Origin: Gammaproteobacteria bacterium
GTDB lineage: Bacteria > Pseudomonadota > Gammaproteobacteria > Pseudomonadales > Azotimanducaceae
Direction of reading: 5' to 3'
Assembly (NCBI GenBank): GCA_028821125.1
Contig: JAPPHD010000186.1
Location: 1-42,359, forward strand
Length of the DNA stretch: 42,359 nt
The notes under the pieces are model-generated. The model did not search any database, was not told the DNA's origin, and saw only the letters and a list, made by a program, of their open reading frames with translations. The translations under genes were made by a program, and so were the position numbers. Positions 33,909 to 42,260 of this stretch are shown here, one piece after another. Position 1 is the first letter of the stretch; each line of letters begins with the position of its first letter.

Positions 33909-35384
33909 ATGCAACATTCGAACAGACCCGCAACGTATGCAATCGCCTTTCTTGCCGGCCTCACACCGGCCCTGGTCGGTGCTCAAGCTGTTGGCGCAGA
34001 GGCAGGATCGTTGTTGATTCGTGGTGGCTGGCTGTTTGACGGCATCAGCGACACTCGCCGGCGCAACAGCGGCATTCTTGTCCAGGGGGGCAAAATAGCG
34101 GGTATCGACGTTCCCGCCGATGAGCAAGGGTCAACGCCTGCCGGAATCCTGGAGCTGGCCGACTCGGAAACGATTCTGCCTGGTCTGATCGACCTGCACG
34201 CGCACTACAACCTGGATCTCATCGACAAGGGGCGTGTTGAGGAGGTTGCCTACAACGGTCTCGTCTTCCTTGCCAACGGTGTAACCGCAACCTGGTCGGC
34301 GGGCGAGTTTTATCCCGAGCGCGTCATTGCCCGGAGGGACCGAATCGAGGCAGGCGAAGCTATCGGGCCGCGCATATTTGCCTCCGGCCCTTACTTCGGT
34401 GGGTTTCGCTGCGAATATCAAGTCCAGGTAGCCGCTGACGAGTGTGTCGCCTGGCCGAATGACATCACGGAAAGCGAGATCAGGGACGAAGTCGACAAAT
34501 GGGCCCGGCAAGGCGTTGTCAGCATAAAAATCAAACAGGCAACGCCGGGTGAGGCAAGAACCATCATCGAGCAGGCGCACAAGAACGGATTGACGACGAC
34601 GGGGCATCTTGCCAACTACAACGTCGAATACGACGTCTCTACTCGTGATGCCATCCTGATGGGTATGGATCGCATAGAGCATCAACTTACGCTTTCGCTG
34701 GAACCCGGGGACGCCCCGAGTGCGGAATTGCATGAAATCGTGAGCCTGATGATCGAGCACCAGGTGTACTACGACGCGAACCTGCAGATGTACGGCGGCA
34801 TCAATCTGCGCCGTGAACATCCTGAAGAAATGGTCTGGGTCGATGAAGCAAAGTACTTTACTCCCTATGCTCAGCGGCTCCTTGAGAGGCGTGGCCCCCC
34901 GCCGCCCGAGTCGGATGAACCGGAATTCAATCAACGCGTGGCGGAACTCATGGCACTCTATGAAGCGGGCGGCGGAAACCTCCTGGTGGTTGGCACCGAC
35001 GAGCCGGTTTACACCAGCCTGCTGCCGGGCTTTGCCTATCACAGGGAACTGCTCGCCATGACCTACGCCGGACTGCCCCCGGTTGCCGTCCTGAAAGCAG
35101 CCACAATTAACGGGGCCGCGGCCCTTGGCGTTGCGGACAGGATCGGTTCCGTCGAAGTTGGCAAGTTCGCCGACCTGGTGGTGGTCAGAGGCAATCCCCT
35201 GGAGGACATCAGGAACGCGCGCAATATTCGATTTGTAGTCAAGGAAGGTGTGGTTCACGAACCGGAAACCCTGCTCCATTCGGCGGAAGGAAAAATAGGT
35301 CCGGCCAGCGCCGCCGATCATGCAGACTGGGAACTCGACATCGAACCGCTCAGGGAGGAGACCGGCAGGGGTCTCCGGAAGTAA
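33909..35384 (+). CDS. Secreted amidohydrolase
   Basis: A protein of 491 aa from ATG 33909 with a signal peptide ending near residue 27. The binuclear metal set is complete: HAH in LIDLHAHYN, Lys in SIKIKQA, His in TTGHLAN, His in IEHQLT, and Asp in VVGTDEP. The C-terminal GKFADLVVV is typical. It differs from the 7652-9367 gene in length and in the region after HAH, so it is a separate subfamily. The 242-bp gap upstream contains a possible TATACT -10 near 33795 without a good -35, and nothing else recognised. Confidence 0.9.
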   Translation: MQHSNRPATYAIAFLAGLTPALVGAQAVGAEAGSLLIRGGWLFDGISDTRRRNSGILVQGGKIAGIDVPADEQGSTPAGILELADSETILPGLIDLHAHYNLDLIDKGRVEEVAYNGLVFLANGVTATWSAGEFYPERVIARRDRIEAGEAIGPRIFASGPYFGGFRCEYQVQVAADECVAWPNDITESEIRDEVDKWARQGVVSIKIKQATPGEARTIIEQAHKNGLTTTGHLANYNVEYDVSTRDAILMGMDRIEHQLTLSLEPGDAPSAELHEIVSLMIEHQVYYDANLQMYGGINLRREHPEEMVWVDEAKYFTPYAQRLLERRGPPPPESDEPEFNQRVAELMALYEAGGGNLLVVGTDEPVYTSLLPGFAYHRELLAMTYAGLPPVAVLKAATINGAAALGVADRIGSVEVGKFADLVVVRGNPLEDIRNARNIRFVVKEGVVHEPETLLHSAEGKIGPASAADHADWELDIEPLREETGRGLRK

Positions 35385-35479
35385 GCTATTGCCCCAGTCG
35401 ATGTGGGCGTTCTGCCATGCGGTCTGGCCTGGCTGCTGTGCCGGGATGTATGATCGCCCGCACGCTCGGACCACGGTTG

Positions 35480-36214
35480 ATGAAGATGCAGTACACCGTC
35501 CGATCTTCCACCTCAGCGCCTGGCGCTCCCGAAAACAGACCAGGGGAAATACCCAAGGAGCCGTTCGGGCCCGTACGCGTGGAAGTGCCCATGCCGCGCC
35601 ACCTGTTCGATCGTCTCACCAACCACGATCACGCGCCGAGGTGCCGCTACGATGCGGCGGAAGGCATTGCCGAATTCGTTGCCGCACCGGGCGTCGCACG
35701 CGAATCGCGCGCCTGGATCATATCCCGTCTGTTCGCTCACCTTGAGGATGAACTGGCCCGACGAGGCCGCTTCCCCGGCTTCCACGTGGCGCTCGCCTCC
35801 CGCCTGTTGAGCGTCGATGGCGCTTTCGAACCGGACACCAGCATCTTTGTCGACGCCAAACGAGCCATTCGCGCCCGCCAGGTCGAGGGCTATCTGGACA
35901 CGGACAAGGGCCATCCGGTACCCGACCTGGTCGCCGAAGTCGATCGCAGCGTGGATTCGAGCCACAAGCTCGCGCCGTACTTCCGCATGGGCGTCCGCGA
36001 AGCCTGGAACTGGAGCGCCAAAGACGGCGCGTCAATCTGGATTCCCGATGCCTCCCTGCACCAGGGGTTCGTGAAAGCCGACGAGAGTTGTGTATTTCCC
36101 TCATTGGGTCGCGACGACTTGGATGAACTGCTTGCGGATTGCGGAACCGAAGAGCAATTCCGACTGTCGCACCTGCTCGCGGAGCGCATCGCGGCGGAGT
36201 TGGTCACCCATTGA
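35480..36214 (+). CDS. Uma2-family (DUF820) putative endonuclease
   Basis: A PD-(D/E)XK nuclease fold. Motifs visible are FEPDTSIFVDA and PDLVAEVDRS, with HKLAPYFRMGVREAWNW downstream as in Uma2 proteins. The start is uncertain: ATG 35480 gives 244 aa and ATG 35591 gives 207 aa. The latter has GGAAG 5 bases upstream and codon use becomes GC3-rich close to it. The family is abundant in cyanobacteria and some symbionts, often in many copies; its biological role is poorly known. Confidence 0.85.
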   Translation: MKMQYTVRSSTSAPGAPENRPGEIPKEPFGPVRVEVPMPRHLFDRLTNHDHAPRCRYDAAEGIAEFVAAPGVARESRAWIISRLFAHLEDELARRGRFPGFHVALASRLLSVDGAFEPDTSIFVDAKRAIRARQVEGYLDTDKGHPVPDLVAEVDRSVDSSHKLAPYFRMGVREAWNWSAKDGASIWIPDASLHQGFVKADESCVFPSLGRDDLDELLADCGTEEQFRLSHLLAERIAAELVTH

Positions 36215-36244
36215 CCAGCCACAGGCGTTGACCAGCCACAGGCA
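36211..36244 (+). repeat. 17-bp tandem duplication across a stop codon
   Basis: TTGACCAGCCACAGGC plus one base occurs at 36211-36227 and again at 36228-36244. The first copy contains the TGA of the Uma2-family gene. The 115-bp gap to the sulfatase holds nothing else. Confidence 0.8.
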
Positions 36245-36329
36245 CGGGGTGCGAAGCGCGCCGCTCGGCCAGAACATCCCGAAACAGCGGCAGGTTGACG
36301 AGAACGGGCGGGGCTGGATGCGATCTGTT

Positions 36330-37655
36330 TCACCGGGGCTTCGCGGAGCGGCTTCGCCGGGGTGGCGGATCGGGCTCGGCGACGGACGCTTCCCACTCGA
36401 TGAGTTCGCGGTGCAGGCGGTCGGCGAGACCCTGCCGTTGATGATACAGATCTCTCGATTCGCCCGGGTCGGTTTCAAGATCGTACAGGTAAACGGTCGG
36501 CCTGCTGAATGTTGCATACCGATTGACCAGCAGCTTCCAGTTATCGCGTCGAACGGCGGCCTGGCCGAAATCACCGAGCGTTATGCGCCAAAAGAAAGTC
36601 CTCTGTTCGTCGGGCGCGGGGTCATTCACGAGATCACGGCCATCGAGATTCAGCGACTCCGACGGGACGCCGGCGGCGTTGAGAACCGTTACTGCGATGT
36701 CCATGCCGATCGCAGGCCTGTGCAGCCTCTCGCCCGCCGGGAGCTTGCCGGGCCACCGCATGATCAGCGGTACGCGAATGCCGCCCTCGTTCAGCGTGGC
36801 AAAACCGCCGGAGAACGGCTCGTTTCGAACCAGGTGACGACCGTTGTGATCATACGTGAACATGACCAGCGTATGCTCGGCAAGGCCAAGGTCGTCTAGC
36901 GCGTCCAGCAGCCTGCCGATACCTGCGTCCATCGCCTCTACCATCGCCACGTAGTCATCCCGGGTGGCTGTTCCGACATCAAAGCCGACGTCCCACACCT
37001 CCGGCGGGAGATTGGGGCCCAGGTAAGGCGGCAGTGCCGTGTTATAGGCGATATACAGGAAGAACGGATCATCGCGGTTCTCTTCCATGAACCGAATGCT
37101 CTCGTCGGTCAGGATATCCGTCAGGTAACCGTCCCGCTCCACTATGCTCCGATTGTGCGTGAGTGACTCTTCGCCGTTATCGTTGCGGTGCGTGTAGTGG
37201 TTGACGGACCAGTGGTGGTACCCGAGAAACTCGTCGAAACCGCGCGCGAGCGGGTCCGTTTCCTCGGACTGCCCCAGATGCCACTTGCCGAAGTGCCCGT
37301 TCTCGTAACCCTGCCGCTTTAGCAGTGCGGGCAATGTCGGGAGTTTCGCACTCAGTCTGCTGCCGTAACCGATGTTGTCTTCGAAACCGATGCGCGCCGG
37401 ATACTTCCCCGTCAGCATCGCCGCTCTCGACGGGCCGCAGATCGGCGCCGCTGCGTAGTAGTTCGTAAAGCGCGCACCCTGTGCCGCCAGAGTGTCCAGA
37501 GAAGGTGTCGCGATGTCGGTTGCACCATAGGCGCCGATGTCACTCGCGCCCATGTGGTCTGCAACTATCAGCACGACGTTGGGAGTTTCGGCCGGCGCGT
37601 CAGCCGGACAGAGCGCGCCGCATAGGGCAGCGAGAACAGCGATGAACGGCTTCAT
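36330..37655 (-). CDS. Type I (formylglycine) sulfatase, secreted
   Basis: A protein of 441 aa with a signal peptide (AETPN, cleavage near residue 23). The formylglycine signature is C73-G-P-S-R, the Cys type needing FGE-like maturation. Other family motifs are FGKWHLG and a His-Asn pair in TYDHNGRH. The usual metal Asp pair reads D33-H34 (VADHMG), so one metal ligand is changed. It may desulfate an aryl or carbohydrate sulfate in the periplasm. It is last in the minus-strand cluster, 79 bp after the MBL hydrolase. Confidence 0.9.
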   Translation of the reverse strand: MKPFIAVLAALCGALCPADAPAETPNVVLIVADHMGASDIGAYGATDIATPSLDTLAAQGARFTNYYAAAPICGPSRAAMLTGKYPARIGFEDNIGYGSRLSAKLPTLPALLKRQGYENGHFGKWHLGQSEETDPLARGFDEFLGYHHWSVNHYTHRNDNGEESLTHNRSIVERDGYLTDILTDESIRFMEENRDDPFFLYIAYNTALPPYLGPNLPPEVWDVGFDVGTATRDDYVAMVEAMDAGIGRLLDALDDLGLAEHTLVMFTYDHNGRHLVRNEPFSGGFATLNEGGIRVPLIMRWPGKLPAGERLHRPAIGMDIAVTVLNAAGVPSESLNLDGRDLVNDPAPDEQRTFFWRITLGDFGQAAVRRDNWKLLVNRYATFSRPTVYLYDLETDPGESRDLYHQRQGLADRLHRELIEWEASVAEPDPPPRRSRSAKPR

Positions 37656-37734
37656 GGAGTAACGTCCACGTAACGTTTGCTCATAGTTGGACTTGCGCAG
37701 TTGTGCGTTTCGAATGGTGTCTGGTGCGACCGAT

Positions 37735-38541
37735 TCAAGAATTGGTTGGGTTGGAGAGCTTGGTTGTCATGTCATGCCGCCAAAGCTCGAGATACCTATC
37801 CGCTATCTCGATCAGCCGTTCCCTGCCGAAGCTGTCTTCGTGCCCCCCGTGCACGACACGAACCGGCAAGGTTCTGAGCCTGTGCATCGTATCGACATAT
37901 TGATCGATGTCGGCCCCGGGGAAATTCGTGAGCAGTGGACCGTCATAGATGGCATCGCCGGAAAAGAGCACCCCGGTTCGTTTTTCCCAAAGCCCGATGC
38001 TGCCCGGCGAGTGACCGGGCAAATGCAGGATCTCGAATGCGCGATCGCCAAGATCGACGACGTCCCCCTCTGAAACCGACAACGTACAGGGTGCCGGCTG
38101 CACGATGTGTTCATCGATTTCGAAGTCGGCATGGGGCAGGGCACTTATCAACTCGTCGCAATCGACTCCGTATCCCAGCGCATTCAGTTCTCTTCTATCC
38201 GCTTCGCTGAAATCCCCAAAGCGCAGCACCATTTCCGCCAGGCCTTCCGACATGATCGCCGCTTCGCTTTCATGAACGATGCGCCTGTCGAATTCGTGCA
38301 TTCCGCCGATATGGTCGTAGTGTGTGTGAGTGGCCACCGCGGTTATGTGCTTGTCGAATATGTCTTTCGCAGCCGATCGCAGGCTTACGATGCCGAGCCC
38401 CGTATCAACGAGCAGATCCCCATCGCGGCCTTTCACATGCCAGATATTGCACCGAATCAGAGGATCGACATGGGGTTCCCACAATAGTGTGATCCCGTCG
38501 CCAATTCGTTGCCGTTTAAACCAGCGGTCGGCTATCTTCAT
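37735..38541 (-). CDS. Metallo-beta-lactamase-fold hydrolase
   Basis: A protein of 268 aa with the full zinc site: HTHYDH, His in LPGHSPGS, Asp in SGDAIYDG and a final His in VVHGGH. There is no signal peptide. Family members cleave thioesters, lactones or glyoxalase II-type substrates; the choice cannot be made. GGGAG lies about 10 bases before the ATG. It is 76 bp downstream of the Rieske-type gene on the same strand. Confidence 0.9.
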   Translation of the reverse strand: MKIADRWFKRQRIGDGITLLWEPHVDPLIRCNIWHVKGRDGDLLVDTGLGIVSLRSAAKDIFDKHITAVATHTHYDHIGGMHEFDRRIVHESEAAIMSEGLAEMVLRFGDFSEADRRELNALGYGVDCDELISALPHADFEIDEHIVQPAPCTLSVSEGDVVDLGDRAFEILHLPGHSPGSIGLWEKRTGVLFSGDAIYDGPLLTNFPGADIDQYVDTMHRLRTLPVRVVHGGHEDSFGRERLIEIADRYLELWRHDMTTKLSNPTNS

Positions 38542-38617
38542 TGTGGTGGTACTCCCTGTTCAATCGGCGTGTCGCGAATGTGCTCGCTGTCAAGGTCACC
38601 CGCGTTTATCTGATTGT

Positions 38618-39877
38618 TCATGCCAGGTCTGCAGCCACCCACTTGTGAAACTGGTGACGCATCCTGTCCCAGAAAGGAGAGAAAAAGCGCTCGCTGCAGA
38701 CCGGCGAGCAAGCCGCTTTCTGGACGGCTTCAGAAATGCGATTGTCCTCGGCAGCTACTTTGCTGAAAAATCCGTATACCTCCTCACGTTTTGCGGCGTT
38801 TTCATCGGTAACTGCCGATGCGGGCAGCAGATACATGCGACGATCGACCGTCTTGTCAGCGCCGTCAGGCAGATTGATGCCTATCTCTATGTAATTCGGG
38901 GCAATCGAAAAACTCATCGCGGGGTAGAGATCAACGTAAGCCGCCTGATACGGCATTTTCCCGTCGCGCCCCAGGTGAGGTTCAGAAGGATCCAGCTCGC
39001 CATAGGTTTCAACGAAGTCGCCATAGTTGAACCCGACTCCGATCAGGTATCCATCAATAATTTCCCTATAGGTTTTCTTTCCATTGCTGGATACTCGCGG
39101 ATGTAGCGATGACTTTCTGTAATCACTGTGTACGAAATGCTCGTGCAGAACGTTGGGCCCGTCAATATCGAAAAAGATCTTCCAATTGCAGTTCGTAACT
39201 GCCCTGGGCACTATCGGGCGCCCGGACGTATCGGTGGCTACGGCTACCTGATCAAAGTCGTAGTCTGAGAACTGCCGGGCTATGGGCGCCACATGGTCCC
39301 GAAAAGACGGTGGTTCACGCGACAGGCTCACGAATACCGTATGGAGAAAGGTCGCGCAGTGAACCTCAACCAGGTCGGTGTCGAACTGTGCGAGCGATTG
39401 CAGGTTGCTCTCCGGCGTTCCATCCCAATACGGAGTTGCCAACAGCTTCCCCTCGAGGTCGTAAACCCATCCATGAAAAGGCGTTTCTATTCGTTCAAGC
39501 CCATGTGCAGGCCTCAGCAGGGCAAGGCATCCGTCATAGGGCACTACGTTGTGAAACACCCTTAATCTCTCATCGAGCCCACGAATTGCCAACAGGGGCA
39601 TGCCGCAGAGTTCAAAAGGCAGTGCCTGCCCCGGTTCAGCCACATCGAAGTCAAACAGTACCGACACCCAATGCCTGCTGAAGATGTTTTTGCGCTCAGC
39701 ATTGTAGAATGCCTTGCCATAAAACGTCTCTGCCGGCAAAGTCCGTGCCGTTTCTATGGGGGCGTTGATTCTCGAGAGCTGTTCAGGAGAGATTAGTCTG
39801 TTGTTTCGGCTCAACTGGTTTTCCTTTCCAAGCAAGTCAGCAATTGTCTGAGCATGATTCCGGCTCAACGATCTCAT
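38618..39877 (-). CDS. Rieske-type ring-hydroxylating oxygenase alpha-subunit homologue lacking cluster ligands
   Basis: A protein of 419 aa. AAGGG, six bases before ATG 39877, decides this start over ATG 39883. The Rieske domain of such oxygenases binds a 2Fe-2S cluster through CxH-x17-CxxH. Here the aligned positions read V112-P-Y114 and T132-P-F-H135, so only the last His remains, while the 17-residue spacing and flanking NV...G and HGW are kept. The catalytic domain keeps the mononuclear-iron pair His245 and His250 (LHEHFVH) after NWK at 231. The frame is undisturbed. It may work with an external electron path, use another cofactor, or be a non-oxygenase scaffold. No ferredoxin or reductase gene is nearby. 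Confidence 0.88.
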   Translation of the reverse strand: MRSLSRNHAQTIADLLGKENQLSRNNRLISPEQLSRINAPIETARTLPAETFYGKAFYNAERKNIFSRHWVSVLFDFDVAEPGQALPFELCGMPLLAIRGLDERLRVFHNVVPYDGCLALLRPAHGLERIETPFHGWVYDLEGKLLATPYWDGTPESNLQSLAQFDTDLVEVHCATFLHTVFVSLSREPPSFRDHVAPIARQFSDYDFDQVAVATDTSGRPIVPRAVTNCNWKIFFDIDGPNVLHEHFVHSDYRKSSLHPRVSSNGKKTYREIIDGYLIGVGFNYGDFVETYGELDPSEPHLGRDGKMPYQAAYVDLYPAMSFSIAPNYIEIGINLPDGADKTVDRRMYLLPASAVTDENAAKREEVYGFFSKVAAEDNRISEAVQKAACSPVCSERFFSPFWDRMRHQFHKWVAADLA

Positions 39878-39983
39878 TGACATCCCTTGGCATCAAGTCG
39901 CGCTGATGACTTGTGCTGCCGCCGCCATTGTCCAGTGCAGCCTGCTCTTTGACATAGCGAGCGATCTGTTCGTTGTTTGGCAT
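39837..39983 (-). CDS. Possible 48-aa ORF between amidohydrolase and Rieske-type gene
   Basis: An open frame of 48 codons starts two bases after the amidohydrolase stop and overlaps the first ~40 bases of the Rieske-type gene in another frame. The peptide is hydrophilic, begins MPNNEQIARYVKEQ and has two Cys at its C-terminus. Position suggests translational coupling or a leader role; no homologue is recognised and it may be spurious. Confidence 0.3.
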   Translation of the reverse strand: MPNNEQIARYVKEQAALDNGGGSTSHQRDLMPRDVNEIVEPESCSDNC

Positions 39984-39985
39984 TG

Positions 39986-41494
39986 TTAGTCCATGTCCAG
40001 CTTCTCGAGACGCGCATGCAGTGCCTGGAGATCGATGAATATTCCATCGACGATCACTTCACTGATCTCCCGCGTATTGCCAATATCCGCCAGTGGGTCT
40101 GCCGTGAGCAGCACCAGGTCCGCAATCTTGCCCGGTTCGATGGTTCCCAGGTTCTCCAAACCAAGATGTGCGGTCGCTTTCCCGGTCGCGGACGCGATCG
40201 CTTCCGCCGGCGTCAGGCCCGCTTCTACCAGCAGTTGGAGTTCGTCATGCAGACTGGAACCCGGCCAGACCCATGGCGTTCCGTCGGGAAAAGCGGCGTC
40301 CGTGCCCGCCAGTATCGGAACCCCTGCCTCGTGAAACCTCCCTACGAGGTCTGCGAACAGTGCGAAGTGCCGGGCCATCTCGGCGCGATCCGCCTCGCTG
40401 AAAGCCTGGCCGAGAACGTGCGTAGCCGCTGATTCCCGCCAGGATTCAACAATACGGTTGGGAACCAGTTGCATGGCCCGGTCAGCGAGCAGGCGACGGC
40501 CACCGACCACCGGGTCGGAGGCGCGCAGCCGGGGGTCCTGAACGATGAACGTCGGCACGACTGCGACGCCGTGTTCAAGGAACGACTGAGCGAGGTCGTC
40601 CGCCTTATCACTGTCGAATGAATCCAGCAGGCGCCTCATGAACCCCGCCCCTAGCGCTTGAGCATACAGGGCCTCGACATCGCCACTCCCGGTTGCGCTG
40701 CGCATCATCTGCAGCAACTCCGTTCGAAGCCGCTCTTCATCTTTTGCGCACGCCAGGATCAATCCGCCAAACAGGCTCCCCTCGTGCTCGACCGTGCTCA
40801 GGCCGGCTGCGGCTGCCCTGGCTGCAGGCACGGCCGTCGGAATATGTCCCGCAACCTTGAGGCCCGCCTTCGCAGCTTCGCCGGCAATCAGATCGAATTC
40901 TTCGACAGACAGAAAATCCCGCACCTTCACGAAGTCGACTTCGAGTTCCGTCAGAAGGGAAATCGCCGAGGCAACGCCGCTTGACGTTATCTGCAGGTGA
41001 GACGCATAGCCATCGTAAGGAGAGTCGCCGTCCAGCATCGGGCCGGACATCAGAAACCGGGGCCCCTTGCTCGGGTTGCCCTTGCGCGCTTCGCGGCGGG
41101 CGGAGAGCGATCGGGCGCATTGTGCGGAACAACCCATGTCACGCAAGCCGGTAACGCCGGCAGCCAGATACAGATCGAACACGGCGTCGTTTGCGAACGT
41201 GTGCGCGTGCAGGTCCCACAGCCCGGGAATCAGGAATTGGCCGTCGGCCTCGATCTCCCGGATACCATCCAGGCGCACTGCATCCGTTGGGGCCACGGTT
41301 GCGATCCAACCGTCCTGAACAACCACCGTATGGCCCCCGAGTGCCGGGCCGCCCCGACCGTCGATTACCGAGACGCCGGTGAGCGCGAACGTTCCCGGCG
41401 CGTCGCCGATTTGAGGACCATCGGGTTCGGGCATACAGCCGAACGTGCCGACAACGAGCAGGAACCGCAGATTTCGAATGAGGCAATTGCCCAT
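39986..41494 (-). CDS. Amidohydrolase, exported (possible lipoprotein)
   Basis: A protein of 502 aa. Start ATG 41494 lies 14 bp past the upstream gene; a longer frame to 41590 would run through it. The N-terminus has a hydrophobic segment followed by Cys (FLLVVGTFGC), a weak lipobox. The metal set is complete: HAH in WDLHAHTF, Lys in DFVKVRD, His in KVAGHIP, His in TVEHEG, and Asp in AGTDAAF. The third complete-site amidohydrolase in the window; sequence around the sites differs from the other two. Confidence 0.88.
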   Translation of the reverse strand: MGNCLIRNLRFLLVVGTFGCMPEPDGPQIGDAPGTFALTGVSVIDGRGGPALGGHTVVVQDGWIATVAPTDAVRLDGIREIEADGQFLIPGLWDLHAHTFANDAVFDLYLAAGVTGLRDMGCSAQCARSLSARREARKGNPSKGPRFLMSGPMLDGDSPYDGYASHLQITSSGVASAISLLTELEVDFVKVRDFLSVEEFDLIAGEAAKAGLKVAGHIPTAVPAARAAAAGLSTVEHEGSLFGGLILACAKDEERLRTELLQMMRSATGSGDVEALYAQALGAGFMRRLLDSFDSDKADDLAQSFLEHGVAVVPTFIVQDPRLRASDPVVGGRRLLADRAMQLVPNRIVESWRESAATHVLGQAFSEADRAEMARHFALFADLVGRFHEAGVPILAGTDAAFPDGTPWVWPGSSLHDELQLLVEAGLTPAEAIASATGKATAHLGLENLGTIEPGKIADLVLLTADPLADIGNTREISEVIVDGIFIDLQALHARLEKLDMD

Positions 41495-41508
41495 CTTGAA
41501 CAGCCCGT

Positions 41509-42096
41509 TCAGCCGATGTAGAGACCCTTGGGTGTGCCGATACCGCTGTTCCGGAAAAAGTTGTGGCAAACCTCGAGATCGCGAACCCATTCAAAGAACA
41601 GGCCCTTGGTGCTCACCAGTTCGATGCCCGCATCGCGCAGGCGCGCCAGCCCATGCTCATGCCCTGCCTGGGGCGAGGCACAGGCATCGGCAACCACCGC
41701 AACCCGATATCCCTCGCCGGCGAGCCCGAACGCCGAGTGCAGCACGCAGACATCGGTTTCCAGGCCGGCAAGCACCGCGGTTTTCCTGCCGGTTTCGTCG
41801 ACCCGTTTCAGGATGTCGGCCTGGCCGGCCATGTCGAACACAACCTTGTCGAGATCTTCGCTGGACTCGGGAATACAGCCGCGAACCCGGGCATTCGTCG
41901 GGCCGACCGCCGCGATTTCCTCAGCGGTGACAAGGATTGGAACGTCGAGCCAATCCGCCACCTTGACCAGCCAGCAGATTCTCTCGGTGACCTGTTCCGA
42001 AACCTCCTTGTCCAGGCGCTTGAGGAACCTGTCCTGCACGTCGACAACGATGAAGACGCTGTCGTTCGCGTCCAGTAGTGATGGTACCGCCTGCAT
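41509..42096 (-). CDS. Isochorismatase-family hydrolase (YcaC-like)
   Basis: A cysteine hydrolase of 195 aa with the triad Asp19 (VVDVQD), Lys84 (DKVVFD) and Cys117 (ETDVCVLHSA). Relatives hydrolyse isochorismate, nicotinamide or carbamoyl-type amides; YcaC-like members are of unknown substrate. AGAGG lies about six bases before ATG 42096. It is the first gene of a run of same-strand genes reaching the sulfatase. Confidence 0.88.
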   Translation of the reverse strand: MQAVPSLLDANDSVFIVVDVQDRFLKRLDKEVSEQVTERICWLVKVADWLDVPILVTAEEIAAVGPTNARVRGCIPESSEDLDKVVFDMAGQADILKRVDETGRKTAVLAGLETDVCVLHSAFGLAGEGYRVAVVADACASPQAGHEHGLARLRDAGIELVSTKGLFFEWVRDLEVCHNFFRNSGIGTPKGLYIG

Positions 42097-42146
42097 TCCT
42101 GCCTCTCTGTGACTAGTGTCGTGTCACACGTCTTTCTACGTATTCA

Positions 42147-42244
42147 GCGTGCCCCACGGGGCTTGTGGCAAGGCGCGGCCCGCAGGCAATATCCAGCATA
42201 TTGCCAAGGGTCGCAACACCGCCACGGGCCCCGTGGGGCGCGCC
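42147..42244. repeat. Long imperfect hairpin repeat near window end
   Basis: The ~49-base arms pair imperfectly: GCCCCACGGGGC recurs inverted, and the tip is a perfect 8-bp stem (GGCAATAT with ATATTGCC) around CCAGC at 42193-42197. The nearby CTAGTGTCGTGTCACAC at 42112-42128 could be the outer end of an insertion element. No transposase is visible before the edge. Confidence 0.65.
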
Positions 42245-42260
42245 CTCCGGGAGCTTGCGG

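Noticed and set aside
38618-39877. Frameshift as the cause of missing Rieske ligands
   Set aside because: The frame is continuous, the flanking NV...G and HGW motifs are in register, and the 17-residue spacing is kept.
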